Positions 10,601 to 19,876 of a DNA stretch of 64,000 nt are shown here, in pieces. The notes beneath the pieces were generated by a model. It was not told the DNA's origin. It worked only from the letters and a program-made list of their open reading frames with translations, and did no database searches. The position numbers and the translations under genes are program-made. Each line of letters opens with the position of its first letter. Position 1 is the first letter of the stretch. The DNA is from Gloeopeniophorella convolvens (Eukaryota; Basidiomycota; Agaricomycetes; Russulales): assembly GCA_022496205.1 (NCBI GenBank), contig WTXD01000020.1, forward strand, positions 372,001 through 436,000, given 5' to 3'.

Positions 10601-11162
10601 TGGCACCGGGTTCGATATCGATGGTGTGATCCCATGGCTGATGCTCAGGGAGCCGGGAGGATTCTTCCTCGGAGAAAACTTTCGCGAAGTCGTGGTATTC
10701 TTTTGGCACGATCTCTGCGAATGTGCGCTTCTTCTTCTCGCTAGCGGATTTCTCCGCTATTGCTTGCGAGTAAGTGAAACCTGCGTCACACCACAGTTCG
10801 TCCGTAGAATGTTCCAGGACCTTGTTCGCCAGGAACGTCCGCCTTTGCATGCGATTTGCAGCGATGCGGAAGACCTGTGGCTCTACTGGATCATTAACAC
10901 CCTCAGCGGCAGATTCCGCGCTATTGGAGTGAATGTCCATAGTGCCGTTCTTCCAATCGATGCTAGGGTTCACATCCCTTAGCCAAGGAAGTCCGAGAAT
11001 GCATTTCTCAGGACCCAGATCCGTCACGAGGAACTCGACACGTTTGTCGTAGTCGCCAACTTTTAAGGTTAGGGTGACTTTATGTGTTATGTCACCCGCC
11101 TTATTGGCAGTTCCGTCGATGTTTCTGACTAGGATCGGCTTGGCTAGTGGAACTTCTAGCAT
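7692..11162 (-). CDS. pol: Pol of the inner element (RT, RNase H, integrase, chromodomain)
   Basis: An open frame of 1156 codons. It begins inside the protease domain (GLPWLRDVNPSIDW). RT carries the YLDDILIY active site near residue 342, and RNase H has ETDASG near 490. The integrase zinc finger ends CDKCQRYR near 752, with catalytic positions in GVDLIGPL (about 780), SDRGPQF (about 840) and NGQTERKNQE (about 876). A chromodomain occupies roughly 1060-1120 (YEVERVL, RWKGYGEGEDTWEP). A chromodomain of this kind marks the chromovirus branch and is thought to guide insertion to modified chromatin. The frame is -1 relative to the upstream protease frame; the two overlap only in ATGCTAG at 11156-11162. 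Confidence 0.92.
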   Translation of the reverse strand: MLEVPLAKPILVRNIDGTANKAGDITHKVTLTLKVGDYDKRVEFLVTDLGPEKCILGLPWLRDVNPSIDWKNGTMDIHSNSAESAAEGVNDPVEPQVFRIAANRMQRRTFLANKVLEHSTDELWCDAGFTYSQAIAEKSASEKKKRTFAEIVPKEYHDFAKVFSEEESSRLPEHQPWDHTIDIEPGAKMHWKTRVYPMSPPEAKLLDEFIEDQSKKGYIVPSKSPMASPVFFIKKKDGKLRLVQDYKKLNAITIKNRYPIPLASDIINRLKGAKYFTKFDVRWGYNNIRIKEGDEWKAAFSTSRGLFEPKVMFFGMSNSPATFQALMNSVFADLITQGKVAVYLDDILIYTQDMESHRVIVREVLKRLRDHDLFLRPEKCEFHSERMEYLGMVITPGKVSMDPAKVHAVKEWPTPMTLKDVRAFVGFANFYRRFVKDFAKIARPLHDLTKKNTPWTWEAAQRDAFEYLKARFCEEPILAIYDETRPTRLETDASGYAVGGILSQKLEDGRWHPIAYRSGSMSEAERNYEIYDREMLGVIRALEDWRHFLEGLPEPFELVTDHKNITWWAQRNDLNRRQARWALFLSRFDFVVKYKQGSSMQADALSRFPTDEVQDKDDNRGIQVLSKKHFHNIAADHFRLTLGSSLEGRIRESSAREADVVAGLKSIDQSAPRALTDGTLLWEEVDGLVYYQGKLYVPKDRDLRHDVVQLCHDSVTAGHPGKNGTIELVQRHFWWPRMTTFISKYVEGCDKCQRYRIDNHPPASLQPMPIPDGPWQTIGVDLIGPLPVSDGKDAILTVVDHYSKQVHLYPVTTEITAEGVANVYFDHVFPLHGIPKKIVSDRGPQFAARTMRAVYKRLGIDAGFTTAYHPQANGQTERKNQEVEQYLRLYVDKRQDDWTRYLPTAEFVMNSRLSSASDHTPFEVMYGYTPDFTIPVGQASGIPRLDHHLQELTRVRKDAEAALRLSKQRMTGKEQTRKPHDFHVGDKVWLQAKNIKIHQPSRKLGPKQLGPFTVKEKLSDLDYRLDLPPALKIHDVFHVDRLSPYKGNEVNGLTPPPPDPVIVEGEEEYEVERVLNAKMFRNQLRFLMRWKGYGEGEDTWEPAKNLEHASEAVQEFYSRNPGAPRKLAAISYASMPWQSPYKFTQDPNVEDVDARP

Positions 11163-11773
11163 CCGGGTTTCTTCACGTAATGGCGGTCCAGGAACAACGC
11201 CGTAGCCCCGGAGTCCACCATAGCTGGTAACGTATCACTACGTCTTTTGCCCAATAACTTTATGTATATATGGAAATGGGAAGGATCGGACTTCCCAATT
11301 TCCGGAATGGTACACGAATTCAAACTATCTACAGGAATGTTCATCTCTGAGGCCGATGTAGATGGTAGGGGAGCGGGGTCGAGAGCGGGAATACAATCTG
11401 CGCTAGTCGAACTACAAATGTTCACCGAACAGTCCGGTGTGTATGTACCGAGAATGGAAACACTTGGCGCCATATGGGCAATGGACGCGGCAATACTCGG
11501 CGAGTCGTCCTCCAGCTTAGGGGACTCGCGCTCTAAAAAGACGCCTTCAGCGCCTCTATTTGCTTCAGCATCTCCGCCTGCTGTTCCATCAATTTCTTGA
11601 TGGAGTCCTTTCGGCGGAGGACTGCTCTTTCTTGGGTGCTGGCGGCGGTGAGGCCGTCGAGCCAGCGGATGTGTTTGCGGAGACGTCCGCGGTCTTGATG
11701 TCGGCTTGGGTTTCCCATGTGCCTGATCATGCAGACCGTGGACCTGTGCCCTGCCTTGCGGCACCAGTTGCAC
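11156..11773 (-). CDS. pro: Protease-region frame of the inner element
   Basis: This frame carries the retroviral-type aspartic protease motif VDSGATALF near its end, just before the pol frame. Its upstream part overlaps gag antiphase. The useful coding part probably starts at the T-run (TCTTTTTAG on the minus strand, about 11533-11541), where gag ends and the -1 frame continues. It stops at TAG 11156, overlapping the first codons of pol. Two -1 shifts (gag to pro, pro to pol) would be needed to make the full polyprotein. Alternatively, one or both reflect single-base changes in this copy. Confidence 0.6.
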   Translation of the reverse strand: MQLVPQGRAQVHGLHDQAHGKPKPTSRPRTSPQTHPLARRPHRRQHPRKSSPPPKGLHQEIDGTAGGDAEANRGAEGVFLERESPKLEDDSPSIAASIAHMAPSVSILGTYTPDCSVNICSSTSADCIPALDPAPLPSTSASEMNIPVDSLNSCTIPEIGKSDPSHFHIYIKLLGKRRSDTLPAMVDSGATALFLDRHYVKKPGC

Positions 11774-12732
11774 ACGTCCCGCTCGTGGTTGCCCTCTTTT
11801 TTAACGTGGTCGGTCGAACCACAACCGTAGCACTTCCCGCGCATGAACGCCTGGAACTCGGCGCGGGTTTTGATAGTGCCGCCAGTCTCTTGTTTCTTCC
11901 CAGAGGACTGGCGAGTCTGGGTGCGAGTGGCGTCTACGTCCATCGCATCGGGATCCTTGTAGCTCTGTTGGATCGACGGAACAGTGATCCCTTTCTGTTC
12001 CGCGTCGTATTCGCGCATGCGCTCGTCGATTCGGCGCATGGCGGATATGAAGTCCCCGAGGGTTTCGGGGTCTTTGATGTATGCGGCATAAAGCCGAGAC
12101 TTAAGAGCTTGTGAAAGCCCGGCTTTGAATCTCACTTTGAGGTCCGGTGGAGAGAGACCGGTGGTACCGCGCAAGAGTTCGAACTTGGCGATATATTGCT
12201 CCAGTGACATTACTGGAGGCTTCTTGGGGTGGGGCTGCATGTGCAGCGCCTGGATTTCGCGGAGGGCGTCGAGCTGCGCATCCGTCGTAATGAAGCGCTT
12301 GCTCCATTCGTCTGCGAAGTCGCGCCACGTGAGGTATCCGATACCTCCCGTCCGCATTCTTTCCAGGGCTGGCAAGGCCCACGACTTGGCTTCACCTTCT
12401 TGGAGGTTCAGCGCGTTGGATACCCAACGAGCGTCCCAGCGTTTGAACTGCTCGTCGTCCTCATCCCAACGATTGAGGAGACCGCCGGAGTTTTCGGCGT
12501 AGTTGTAAAATGCCGCCATCCAATGGCGAGCATCCATGGAGGAACCACCCTTCCATGGCTGTGGTGATGACACCGATGGTTTTGTATTAGGCATGCCGCG
12601 CCCTCTTTGCGTGGCGGCAACACCCGCACCATCTGACGGAGGAGGAGGAGGAGGGGGACCGCCGCCACGGCCGCCGCGTCTCTCGGTCAGCGTCTGCATC
12701 GACGTGGCCAGTATGTGGATAGCTTCCGACAT
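11533..12732 (-). CDS. gag: Gag of the inner element
   Basis: 399 codons from ATG 12732. The N-terminus is short and Pro/Gly-rich. A capsid region of the chromovirus type follows (WMAAFYNYAE, WRDFADEWSKRFI, YIAKFELLRG). Near the end are an irregular CCHC knuckle (CYGCGSTDHVKKEG) and a second Cys/His cluster (CNWCRKAGHRSTVC). The C-terminus is a predicted coiled coil (KKLMEQQAEMLKQIEALKASF). Stop TAG lies in a T-run that may allow -1 frameshifting into protease. Confidence 0.85.
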   Translation of the reverse strand: MSEAIHILATSMQTLTERRGGRGGGPPPPPPPSDGAGVAATQRGRGMPNTKPSVSSPQPWKGGSSMDARHWMAAFYNYAENSGGLLNRWDEDDEQFKRWDARWVSNALNLQEGEAKSWALPALERMRTGGIGYLTWRDFADEWSKRFITTDAQLDALREIQALHMQPHPKKPPVMSLEQYIAKFELLRGTTGLSPPDLKVRFKAGLSQALKSRLYAAYIKDPETLGDFISAMRRIDERMREYDAEQKGITVPSIQQSYKDPDAMDVDATRTQTRQSSGKKQETGGTIKTRAEFQAFMRGKCYGCGSTDHVKKEGNHERDVCNWCRKAGHRSTVCMIRHMGNPSRHQDRGRLRKHIRWLDGLTAASTQERAVLRRKDSIKKLMEQQAEMLKQIEALKASF

Positions 12733-15380
12733 ATTGGCAATGCAGTGCCCCAGGTATTCGATGGTTATCTCCTGGGGCGGCGCTGGGGACTCTATGAAAA
12801 ACCCCCCGTCTTACTCCTTGCTTATCATGCTTACTGGTCTTATCTTTCTTAGCACAAGGTTTCACAATCTTGGAGCCAAATTTGGGCCTGCTTCCAGCCA
12901 TCTTACAGCTTCCAGCTTATCTGGGCCTTCTGCCCAGCATATACCTTCCTTACCAATGTCTTGTATTCAGATTGTATATACCCAATGTGGATCTACAATT
13001 TATATCTGCCGCCGCCGCCGATCCTATCCCCACCGGTCCTGCCATCATCTGTCGTACCCGTGCGTCACTGTAACTATCAATGCTGTTGCTGCTATCGGCG
13101 TTGTTGTTGCTGCTGGCGTGGGTGCTGCCACCAGGGCATAGTGGTCGTGATCGCGCCCATTCGTGTCGCATGGTGTGGGCGTTCTCATTGTGGCATGTGG
13201 CAAACGCCACGTGCTACAATTCTGCTCGCCGTTTTGGCTTGTCAGCCGAGTGGGCAGTAGCGTGGGTGTGGTGGTCAGTACGTGAGCCATGTGGCGGCTA
13301 GTGCGCGAGGCGCACCTCACTGTGTCAGACGTGCCAGCTGGTCGTGGTGAGAATCGTGAGGTCCGAACGAGGCACGCACCGGCACAATAAGGTGAACGAC
13401 GAGTTTGAGGGAGAAGAGAGGGCAGACGAGCGAGCACAAGTCACACAAAGGGAAGGCGAAACGACGATGGATTAGAAGACAATACGAGCCATACAATATA
13501 TACTACACAGACATAGGGACTTGGTACAGTAATAGGAGACATGTTATACATCTTGGAGCGCGCGCAATAGAGAACAGAATGTAAAGTACAGGATTTGTGA
13601 GGTTAGGGGAAGAAGCGTAGCGCGAGGCATGAAGATGCACAGCGCGGATTATGGAAACATACTAGGGTTATAGAATAAGGCCGGATACATTGTTCTTGAA
13701 ATTCTTGAGGCGATACGGGCATGGGAAAGGGGTCGGCGAGGCATAATGATGGAGTCGGGGGATCGGGGAAGGGAGCTGGGGTGTCGGGCCGGCGGAAGTC
13801 CGGCGCTCGGAACGGAGCGCGACTTGCTTATTCCAACAGGTCGGACATGCCCTAGCACGCAGGAGGCCACAGGGAGGGCGCAGAGCGGGAGCACGGGGGG
13901 AGCAGGGGAGAGTGGAGACAGATGGGGACGGAGCGGGCAGGGGTAAGGGCCGGCGTGGGTGCAGAGGCATGGTCAGCGTGCTATCGAACGCGGACAGGGA
14001 TGGCACGCACCGATTTTTGGGCCAAGACAGCTGCTGTGGCCAATGCAGCTGAGATCGAGAGAGGGCAGGGGGTGCCATGCAGGAAGTAGTGGTGGGATGG
14101 GCGGTGGAAGCGGAAGATGGGCGTGGCGCGGGAAACCGAGAGCAAGTGCACGGGACAGCGCGTGGCAAGGGCCGCGACCTAGAACAGAGAAGTTAATAGA
14201 GACAAGAAAAAAAGACTTACCTGGCGCCGAGCGACGACGGCGACGACGGGCAACGGTGAACTCGCCGCAGTTCGCCAGGCAATCACAACAGAGTGCCGGC
14301 CGCGGGGCCGACAGTGGTGAGCAGGGCACCTGCGGGCGCGCTGACGGACGCAAAGCCGTTTTCAGGCGACGCGGACGATGAGGGGAATGAGGGGGGGGGG
14401 GGGGCGAGCAGGATAAGGATGCGCCAGACGACCTTGCGGGTGGTGAGCAAGACGATGAGCCAGACGAGGGCGACGACGCGGGCTCAGAGGACGACGCGGG
14501 CGCACTGTCAGGCACGGATGCCTCGGCAGTTGCCAAAGCGCAGGTGCGGTGGGAGGTACGAGTGAGCTGTGATCAGTATACATGTCAGCGAACAGTGCGC
14601 ATAGCGGCGCACCTTGATACAACAACTCAGCCGTTTTTGGAGAAACGACAAGTCGAGCCGTTGACTCGCGCGGCAAGAACGCGTCATGCGTCACGTGTGA
14701 CGTGTGTGTGAACTATCCGGCCGAACCCGGTGTCGTACGACCTTCAAGCTTCACGACGCACCGTGCCACGTCACTTCACTCTTTCCTCCTCCCCCCATCT
14801 TCCCGCATTCCCGCTCCCCTCTTTCCTCCTCCCTTCCCTCCCGCTGTACCTGCAAACCCACTACCTGCAGTGGAGGCCAGTATAGGATGGAACTGGGCAT
14901 AGGGTGAGTGCTTAGCACGTCCTGCATGGTTTTGCTAACTTTACTAGTACAAGATCTTGCTAGCCTGTTGCTACCTCGCCTCTCCTTAGCTCTTGCTTTT
15001 CTGGTTGATATAAGGTATGTATCCTCACTGTTTCATGTACTATTGCTAACTCTGTTGAGCAGGAGGCTCCTTGATCCCTGGCTGGATGACTTGTGGTTGA
15101 AGGTTAGGGTTGGGTCTTTGAGGTGAGGGGTTGTTAGGGTTAGGGTTAGTTATCTTAATAGTGTATAATATTAGTAGTATAATGTTGGAATATTAGTTCC
15201 CTTTTCACTGCTTTTGCATCATAGTGTGATTGGCTTTTGATTGGCTTTTTATGCCTTATTGTGTGCCTTATCTTTGAGGGTTCTTTTAAAGATGTTTATA
15301 AGATGCAGGTCTTATGACTAGTGTGGCAATTTAGATGGATAAGGAAAGAAATAAGCCCAGTTTCCAATAATCACTCATTG
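12733..15380. other. Non-coding stretch inside the inner element
   Basis: No convincing gene on either strand. It holds a GCC/CTG-rich patch (12985-13130), GA/GC-rich low-complexity DNA (13700-14600), a run of 14 G (14391-14404), and an AT-rich part (14900-15380) with two short TTAGGG-like runs (15102-15149). It may be the extended leader of the inner element or the remains of another insertion. Confidence 0.6.
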
Positions 15381-15850
15381 AGAACAAAAAATATCTTATT
15401 TGGTGTTATAAGAGGGGGAGGTTTTTGCAGAGGAGGACGGCGGAACGGTTGGATTGGGGGCAGATCCGGAGTGAGAAGCCGAAGGATCTATAGGAATATC
15501 TTCAAGGATAAGGCGAGCAGTAGCACCAGCAGCTTGAAGAATGTCCGTGGGAGTCGGCGTCCCAGAAGAGGAATCGGAAGGTAGCGGGGAGGGAGAGCCT
15601 TCTTGAGCTATCCTTTTTCCACGACGTTCGGCTTGTCGTGCCCTTTTGTCTGCTGCCTTCTGAGCTTTGCGCCTTAGCTTCGATGTTTCCGGCGATACGA
15701 TGGATGCCGGGATGGACGAAGGCGCAGGGGAGGGTTGTCTCCTTGATCGCGACCGCGATGGGAGACGGGAGAGGGGTGTGAATGGGTTGGCTGATGTGGG
15801 TCGACCTTGTCTACCACGATCTGCCAGGATGACGTGCGTAGGGTTTCAAA
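15381..15850 (-). pseudogene. Gag-like N-terminal remnant of a third retroelement
   Basis: A minus-strand frame without ATG, open from about 15850 to the stop TAA near 15381. The product is Ser/Pro-rich, then strongly basic and helical (SKLRRKAQKAADKRARQAER), then DILQAAGATARLILEDIP. This composition resembles the N-terminus of fungal retrotransposon Gag proteins, but no knuckle or capsid motif is present. It lies about 350 bp from the LTR-like segment at 16205-17190 in the matching orientation, which supports the reading. There is no start codon, so it is not functional. Confidence 0.35.
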
Positions 15851-16204
15851 GGTAACCCTCAACTAGGACTCTTCGCGTAGATTTATGCGATGATACTCGT
15901 GCCGCGTAACGCTAAGCAACGAGGCGAGAGGAAAGGAAGTGGGATGGGGTCGCAATGTAGGTGACCAAGGCTGTCTGACTCAGGCTTCTCGCCCTGTTGT
16001 CTGCCTCTTTGTCAAAGGGACACGAGCCCAATGACGTCCTGCACAGTTTCCCGTCAACCGCTTTTCTGCACCGATCTACAGTCTTTTGCTTAGACTGGAG
16101 GATCACAGCTCAGAACCGGATTTTACACTCCCGTGGTGAGGAGGTTCCGTGTCCTGCCGAACTCGCAAGAGTCCAGAAGCCTAAGGCTCAACTGATAACC
16201 TGGG

Positions 16205-17190
16205 TGTAGCGCGTGGATCGGGGGCGACTGCACAAGGGTCCTACACTACTAGCTGCTACTACGACTGATCTAGCTCTACCCCGAAGGCAAGAGACTAGAG
16301 AAGAACTTGGAAAGATGGAACACGAGGCCCTTTGTCAAGGGGCCGGGTGCTATGAGAGAGACTTTCCTAATGTGGCGGTGATACGCCACTGCGGCGTACA
16401 GACCGTGTTATGGACCGATTTTGCGATTCTACGACCGGATAGTATTGCCTAGCTAACTCTGAAGCCCTAGCACTCGTGGAACGCGACTCTGCGCAGTGTC
16501 CGAGTAGCTTACTAAAGCCTCCGGCTGGAGCGCGATCAGCAAGACGTGCCGCAGCGTACCAATACCTCGGTCGATCGCTCAGAAACCTCGGCCTAAGCCT
16601 CGGCATTGCAGCCCTGGCACAAGACGGCTGTTTCGACTTAGCAGTAGCATCGGTTCAGGACGGAACGCAGGATGAGTGGTTGAACGGAGTTACTATACCT
16701 TTCCGTGTGCGGCCTGCGGTTAGAGGCTCGCCTTTGTATAAAACCCTCTCTCGGCCTTAGGGCACAACAAGAAACTCCCCCGCTGGGATAGTCCACTTCT
16801 CATTCTGCCTCCGGCCTAAGTTGGCCTTTCATTGTACATCGTTTCACTACTACTCGGCCGCCACTAGGCCGGATCGCTCACGCTCTCGGCCATCGCTCGG
16901 GCCGACTCAGTTGTATGTTGCGTATTTGACCGTTCGCACTAACGGCCTTTAGTGGCGGCATTACGGAGATACGTCCGGCACACAGGCCGGCCTACTTCGA
17001 TCTTGCACGCGTCGCCTTAGCAGCAGCAGCGCCGCTCGCACTTCCGGCTTACTGCGCGGCCGAAGCGTACGCATCAGTCAACGTATTGCGGCGCACTCGG
17101 CACTTCCGGCCAACGCCTCGGTCAATGGTCTTCTAGCTAAGTACTTCCCCACGCACTTGCGGTACTCACCTCGGCATTGTGCTACGAACA
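16205..17190 (-). repeat. LTR-like segment of a third, decayed retroelement
   Basis: On the minus strand it begins TGTTCGTAGC and ends CGCGCTACA, followed by CCCAGGTTATCAGTTGAGCC, which resembles the GGTATCAGAGC-type primer-binding site. A TATA-like sequence (TATAAAA on plus, about 16737) lies within it. No second copy is present in the window, so the boundaries are inferred from TG...CA and the putative primer site. It abuts the truncated inner end of the inner element's 5' LTR. Confidence 0.4.
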
Positions 17191-17216
17191 GCCCTTGCGC
17201 CGGGCTTAGGGTATCA

Positions 17217-17916
17217 GCGGGAGCTCCAACTCCGCACAACACTAGTACGGTCAAAAGGAAGGTTGTTGAGACAACCGGCGAGGCGTTCGCGCAGAGCTGA
17301 AGTCTTGCGCCAACCAGCAACACAGGAGCGATCGCTAACTTGGCTACCTTTATGCAAGGCAGCAGCGACTGAGTCAAACTGTAGAAGAAGCTGGTCCTCA
17401 AGATTAGAACTGTAGTCTACTACAGAGAGGCTGTTGGCACTCTTACCTGGTCCTCAAGAGGAAAGTCTGAGGACCTAAGTGCGCAACTACATGGGTTTAT
17501 ATACTACTAGAGGAGCGCTTACTAAGCGACTCCGCAGCTGCTGACTGAGCGACTTGGTGCTGACTGATGCACCTTACTCACGCTCACTAAGCCAGTTTCC
17601 CACACTACGTCATGCTCACTCAGCGATGACATCATGCGCAGCACAATCTAGACTACTGACGTCACCATGACGTCATAACCCAAAGTCCATGGCCTCTAGG
17701 CCCTTCCAGCCCATTCTAACCTTATTATCCCACGGGACGAGTCACAAGACGAGTCACGTGCCATCATGTGCAGCTTACGTAAGCCTGCACCTAACGCAAA
17801 GGAAATAATTCCCGTGGAATATGTACTTTTAGCACTTCTTCGATTACTCAGCTAGCAGTGAAGGCTCAAGCCTGCTAGATGGTCCAGGAATCCTTCGAAA
17901 AGACGCGTCCGTGACA
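17217..17916 (-). repeat. 5' LTR of the inner element, lacking its last 4 bases
   Basis: Matches 6980-7679 base for base as far as I could read. At its inner edge the minus strand continues ...CTCCCGC then TGATACCC, where the other copy has CACA. No TGG primer-binding site follows directly. Confidence 0.85.
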
Positions 17917-19614
17917 CTCCTCAGCTGTGAGCGCATTTGGGTGGGGTGCCTTGTGTACACAGTCTCTTGCGTTGTGCCCGATGGCACCGCATGAGTAACA
18001 TTCACCTGAGCAGATTACCGATGTGCCCGGCTTGAGCGGGACTGGCGTGAGCTCTGTGACTGGTGCAGTTGGCACTCGTGACGCGTGCCACTGCGCCAGC
18101 TGCTGCTGATACGTATTCTTGCCTGCCGGGTTGTTGGGCTGGTGTGGATAGGCCATGAGCCGTTGGCGTAGCTCTGCCTTTGCTGTCTCTGTCATTGGCG
18201 CTCGAGGCGGCCTCTGGTTAAACGCTGTGGGTACGGCAATGAGCCGTGGCACGCCTCCGCCTCCGGTCGGTTGCCCAGCCTGTGTTGGCTGGCTTGTGGT
18301 CACTGTTACAGGCTGCTGTACATTCTGGTTGTGCTGTATGGCTAGTCTTCCCATCTGTGCCTGTAACAAAGCAACTGTTGGGTCCACGTGGTTGGCCTGC
18401 GCTTGTGTCTGCGCTTGCGCCTGCGCAGCGCTCAGTGCCGCATACTGATTCGATAGGTTTTCCAGGCGCTCGGCTTGCGCCTGCCTCTCACGCTCCTCTC
18501 TGGCCGTTCGCTGCAGCATTTCAACATCAATGACCTTGACTGCTGCTGTAAATGTAGTCCAGGTCATGAGCGAGGCGCTGGGGACATGAGCTTGAAGTGC
18601 ATTTGGGAGGTTACGCAGCACATCTCGGAGATATTCGTTGCGGCTCTCGAGTCCACAAGCTGTAGCCTTTATGAGAGCCTCGTCAGCCCACGCAATGTGT
18701 GAGAATGTCGACACGCCCCGGAATTGGACACGTTCTCCCAGAACGTTAGCATCCAGCTTGTGCCCTTGCAGCTCTTCCGTTTTCTCGGTGTCCGTCTTTG
18801 CGATGGCCTGCGGTGGCGCCCACCATGCCTGAAACGCCGGCTCCAGTGCAACCCAGTCGTCCGCTGTGGCCTTGGGTAGGCCGGCGAACCATTCATCTGC
18901 TGGCGAGCCTGAGGCGAGGCAATAGGAGAAGTAGCGTGCCTTTTCCTTGTCGCTGGCTACCTTGGTGCTGGTCATAAAGAACCTGTTGAGAAAGCGGAGG
19001 AACTCCATGGGGTTCTCGTGTGGTTCACCTCCGAAGTCGCGCATCTCTCCAGTGGATCCAGAGTGCTGTGCAGGGTTTGCTGATCCAGTTGGCGTGGATG
19101 AGACAGCCATGTTCGGGTTGGGAGTGGGAATGGGAATGGGAATGGGAATGGGAATGGGAATGGGAATGGGAATGGGAATGGGAATGGGAATGGGAATGGG
19201 AATGGGAATGGGAATGGGAATGGGAATAGGAATGGGTGGGGGACTGGTTGGTGCTTTTGGGAATCGGAAGGCGGGTCGCGTCGGGCTAGGGTTCTCGGAC
19301 TCGGTATTTGCACTGAGGTCCTCGTCGTGCTGGAAGATGTCTGGGCTAGGGTTGTCTAGGGCGCGGGCGACGCTCGCTTCGTCGTCAGAGGATTCTCGGA
19401 GCTCGGGCTCTACGGGGCTGCTAACGGTTGGAGACGCTGCAAGGCTGGTGGGTAGGGAGCTAAAGTCTAGTGTCGTTGGAGTCGCTGCGTTGGGCGTCGT
19501 CGGAAGAGATGACTCAGGAGATACGCCTGCTGTCGCAGGGAGAGTTGGTTTTGCAAGGAATCGGCCGTCTGGGCCTCGTGGTGGAAATGCACGTTTTTGG
19601 CCTCGTGTCATCAA
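17917..19614 (-). pseudogene. gag: gag of the outer element, 5' part, cut by the inner insertion
   Basis: Starts at ATG 19614 and reads about 560 codons to the insertion point at 17917. A Ser/Pro-rich N-terminus is followed by a Pro-Ile dipeptide run encoded by the hexanucleotide array at 19125-19236. A capsid-like helical region comes next ([34 protein letters not shown]), then Gln/Ala-rich sequence and one CCHC zinc knuckle (CYSCGAIGHNARDC). The frame continues through the LTR junction for a few foreign codons to a stop at 17875. Its true 3' end lies at 6812-6975. The insertion separates capsid and nucleocapsid from the end of gag and from pol, so this copy should not make a normal Gag-Pol. 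Confidence 0.85.
19125..19236. repeat. GGGAAT hexanucleotide array in gag of the outer element
   Basis: About 18-19 nearly perfect copies of GGGAAT (plus strand). On the coding strand it makes a Pro-Ile dipeptide run that keeps the gag frame. The unit is 6 bp, so length changes add or remove two residues without a frameshift. Confidence 0.95.
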
Positions 19615-19720
19615 CGCTGTGAGACTGCCTCGTGGTGTGGTACTCGGTGCTGGTGCTCTTTGGGTGCTCTGATTCCAGTGTGATCTCGGTCGGGATTCGA
19701 TCGCGCTCTCGTCACCACGT

Positions 19721-19876
19721 TGGAGGCGGCGCTGCCGCCGGGCGTAGAGTCAGAGGAGGAGGAGATTCGGCATTTCCCGGAGTAGCTACGGTTCAGATAC
19801 AGTCTCGCGTTCTCTCTCGCGTTCCCGAATTGGCTCCGAGTCTCTCTCTCCCCTTACTGCGTCATCCCCTATTCCA
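19721..19876 (-). repeat. 5' LTR of the outer element
   Basis: Identical to 2629-2784. The target duplication ATGG follows at 19877-19880, after which the sequence resumes the flank shared with NLR-B (around 28.85-29.0 kb). Confidence 0.9.

Larger units (their letters stand above)
6976..17916 (-). mobile_element. Inner LTR retrotransposon (chromovirus, Ty3-type) nested in gag of the outer element
   Basis: LTR copies lie at 6976-7679 and 17217-17916. The 5-bp target duplication CTCCT lies at 6971-6975 and 17917-17921. The purine tract GAAGACGGGGGTAA precedes the 3' LTR on the minus strand. Gag, protease and pol with a C-terminal chromodomain are present in order. The two LTRs share a 700-bp stretch of equal length in which I saw no difference, so insertion looks recent. 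The inner end of the 5' LTR lacks the last four bases (CACA), and 4.5 kb of non-gag DNA separates it from gag, including pieces of another element. The internal region is therefore rearranged or carries a further insertion. Confidence 0.88.
2629..19876 (-). mobile_element. Outer Ty3-type LTR retrotransposon, interrupted by a second element
   Basis: Two identical 156-bp LTRs (2629-2784 and 19721-19876) start with TG and end with CA. They are flanked by the 4-bp direct repeat ATGG (2625-2628 and 19877-19880). A purine-rich tract lies next to the 3' LTR on the minus strand (AGAGGGGGGCA), and TGGTGACGAGAGCG, a plausible primer-binding site, lies 3 nt inside the 5' LTR. The order on the minus strand is LTR, gag, pol, LTR. 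The element is 17.2 kb as it stands and about 6.3 kb without the inner insertion. It sits 200 bp downstream of NLR-A. The DNA on its two sides is contiguous with the uninterrupted flank of NLR-B near 28.8-29.0 kb, so it inserted after the NLR block was duplicated. Identical but short LTRs suggest a young insertion. Confidence 0.9.

Noticed and set aside
13700..14600. Long frames on both strands rich in Arg, Gly, Ser and Pro.
   Set aside because: Low-complexity purine-rich DNA keeps several frames open at once; no conserved motif.
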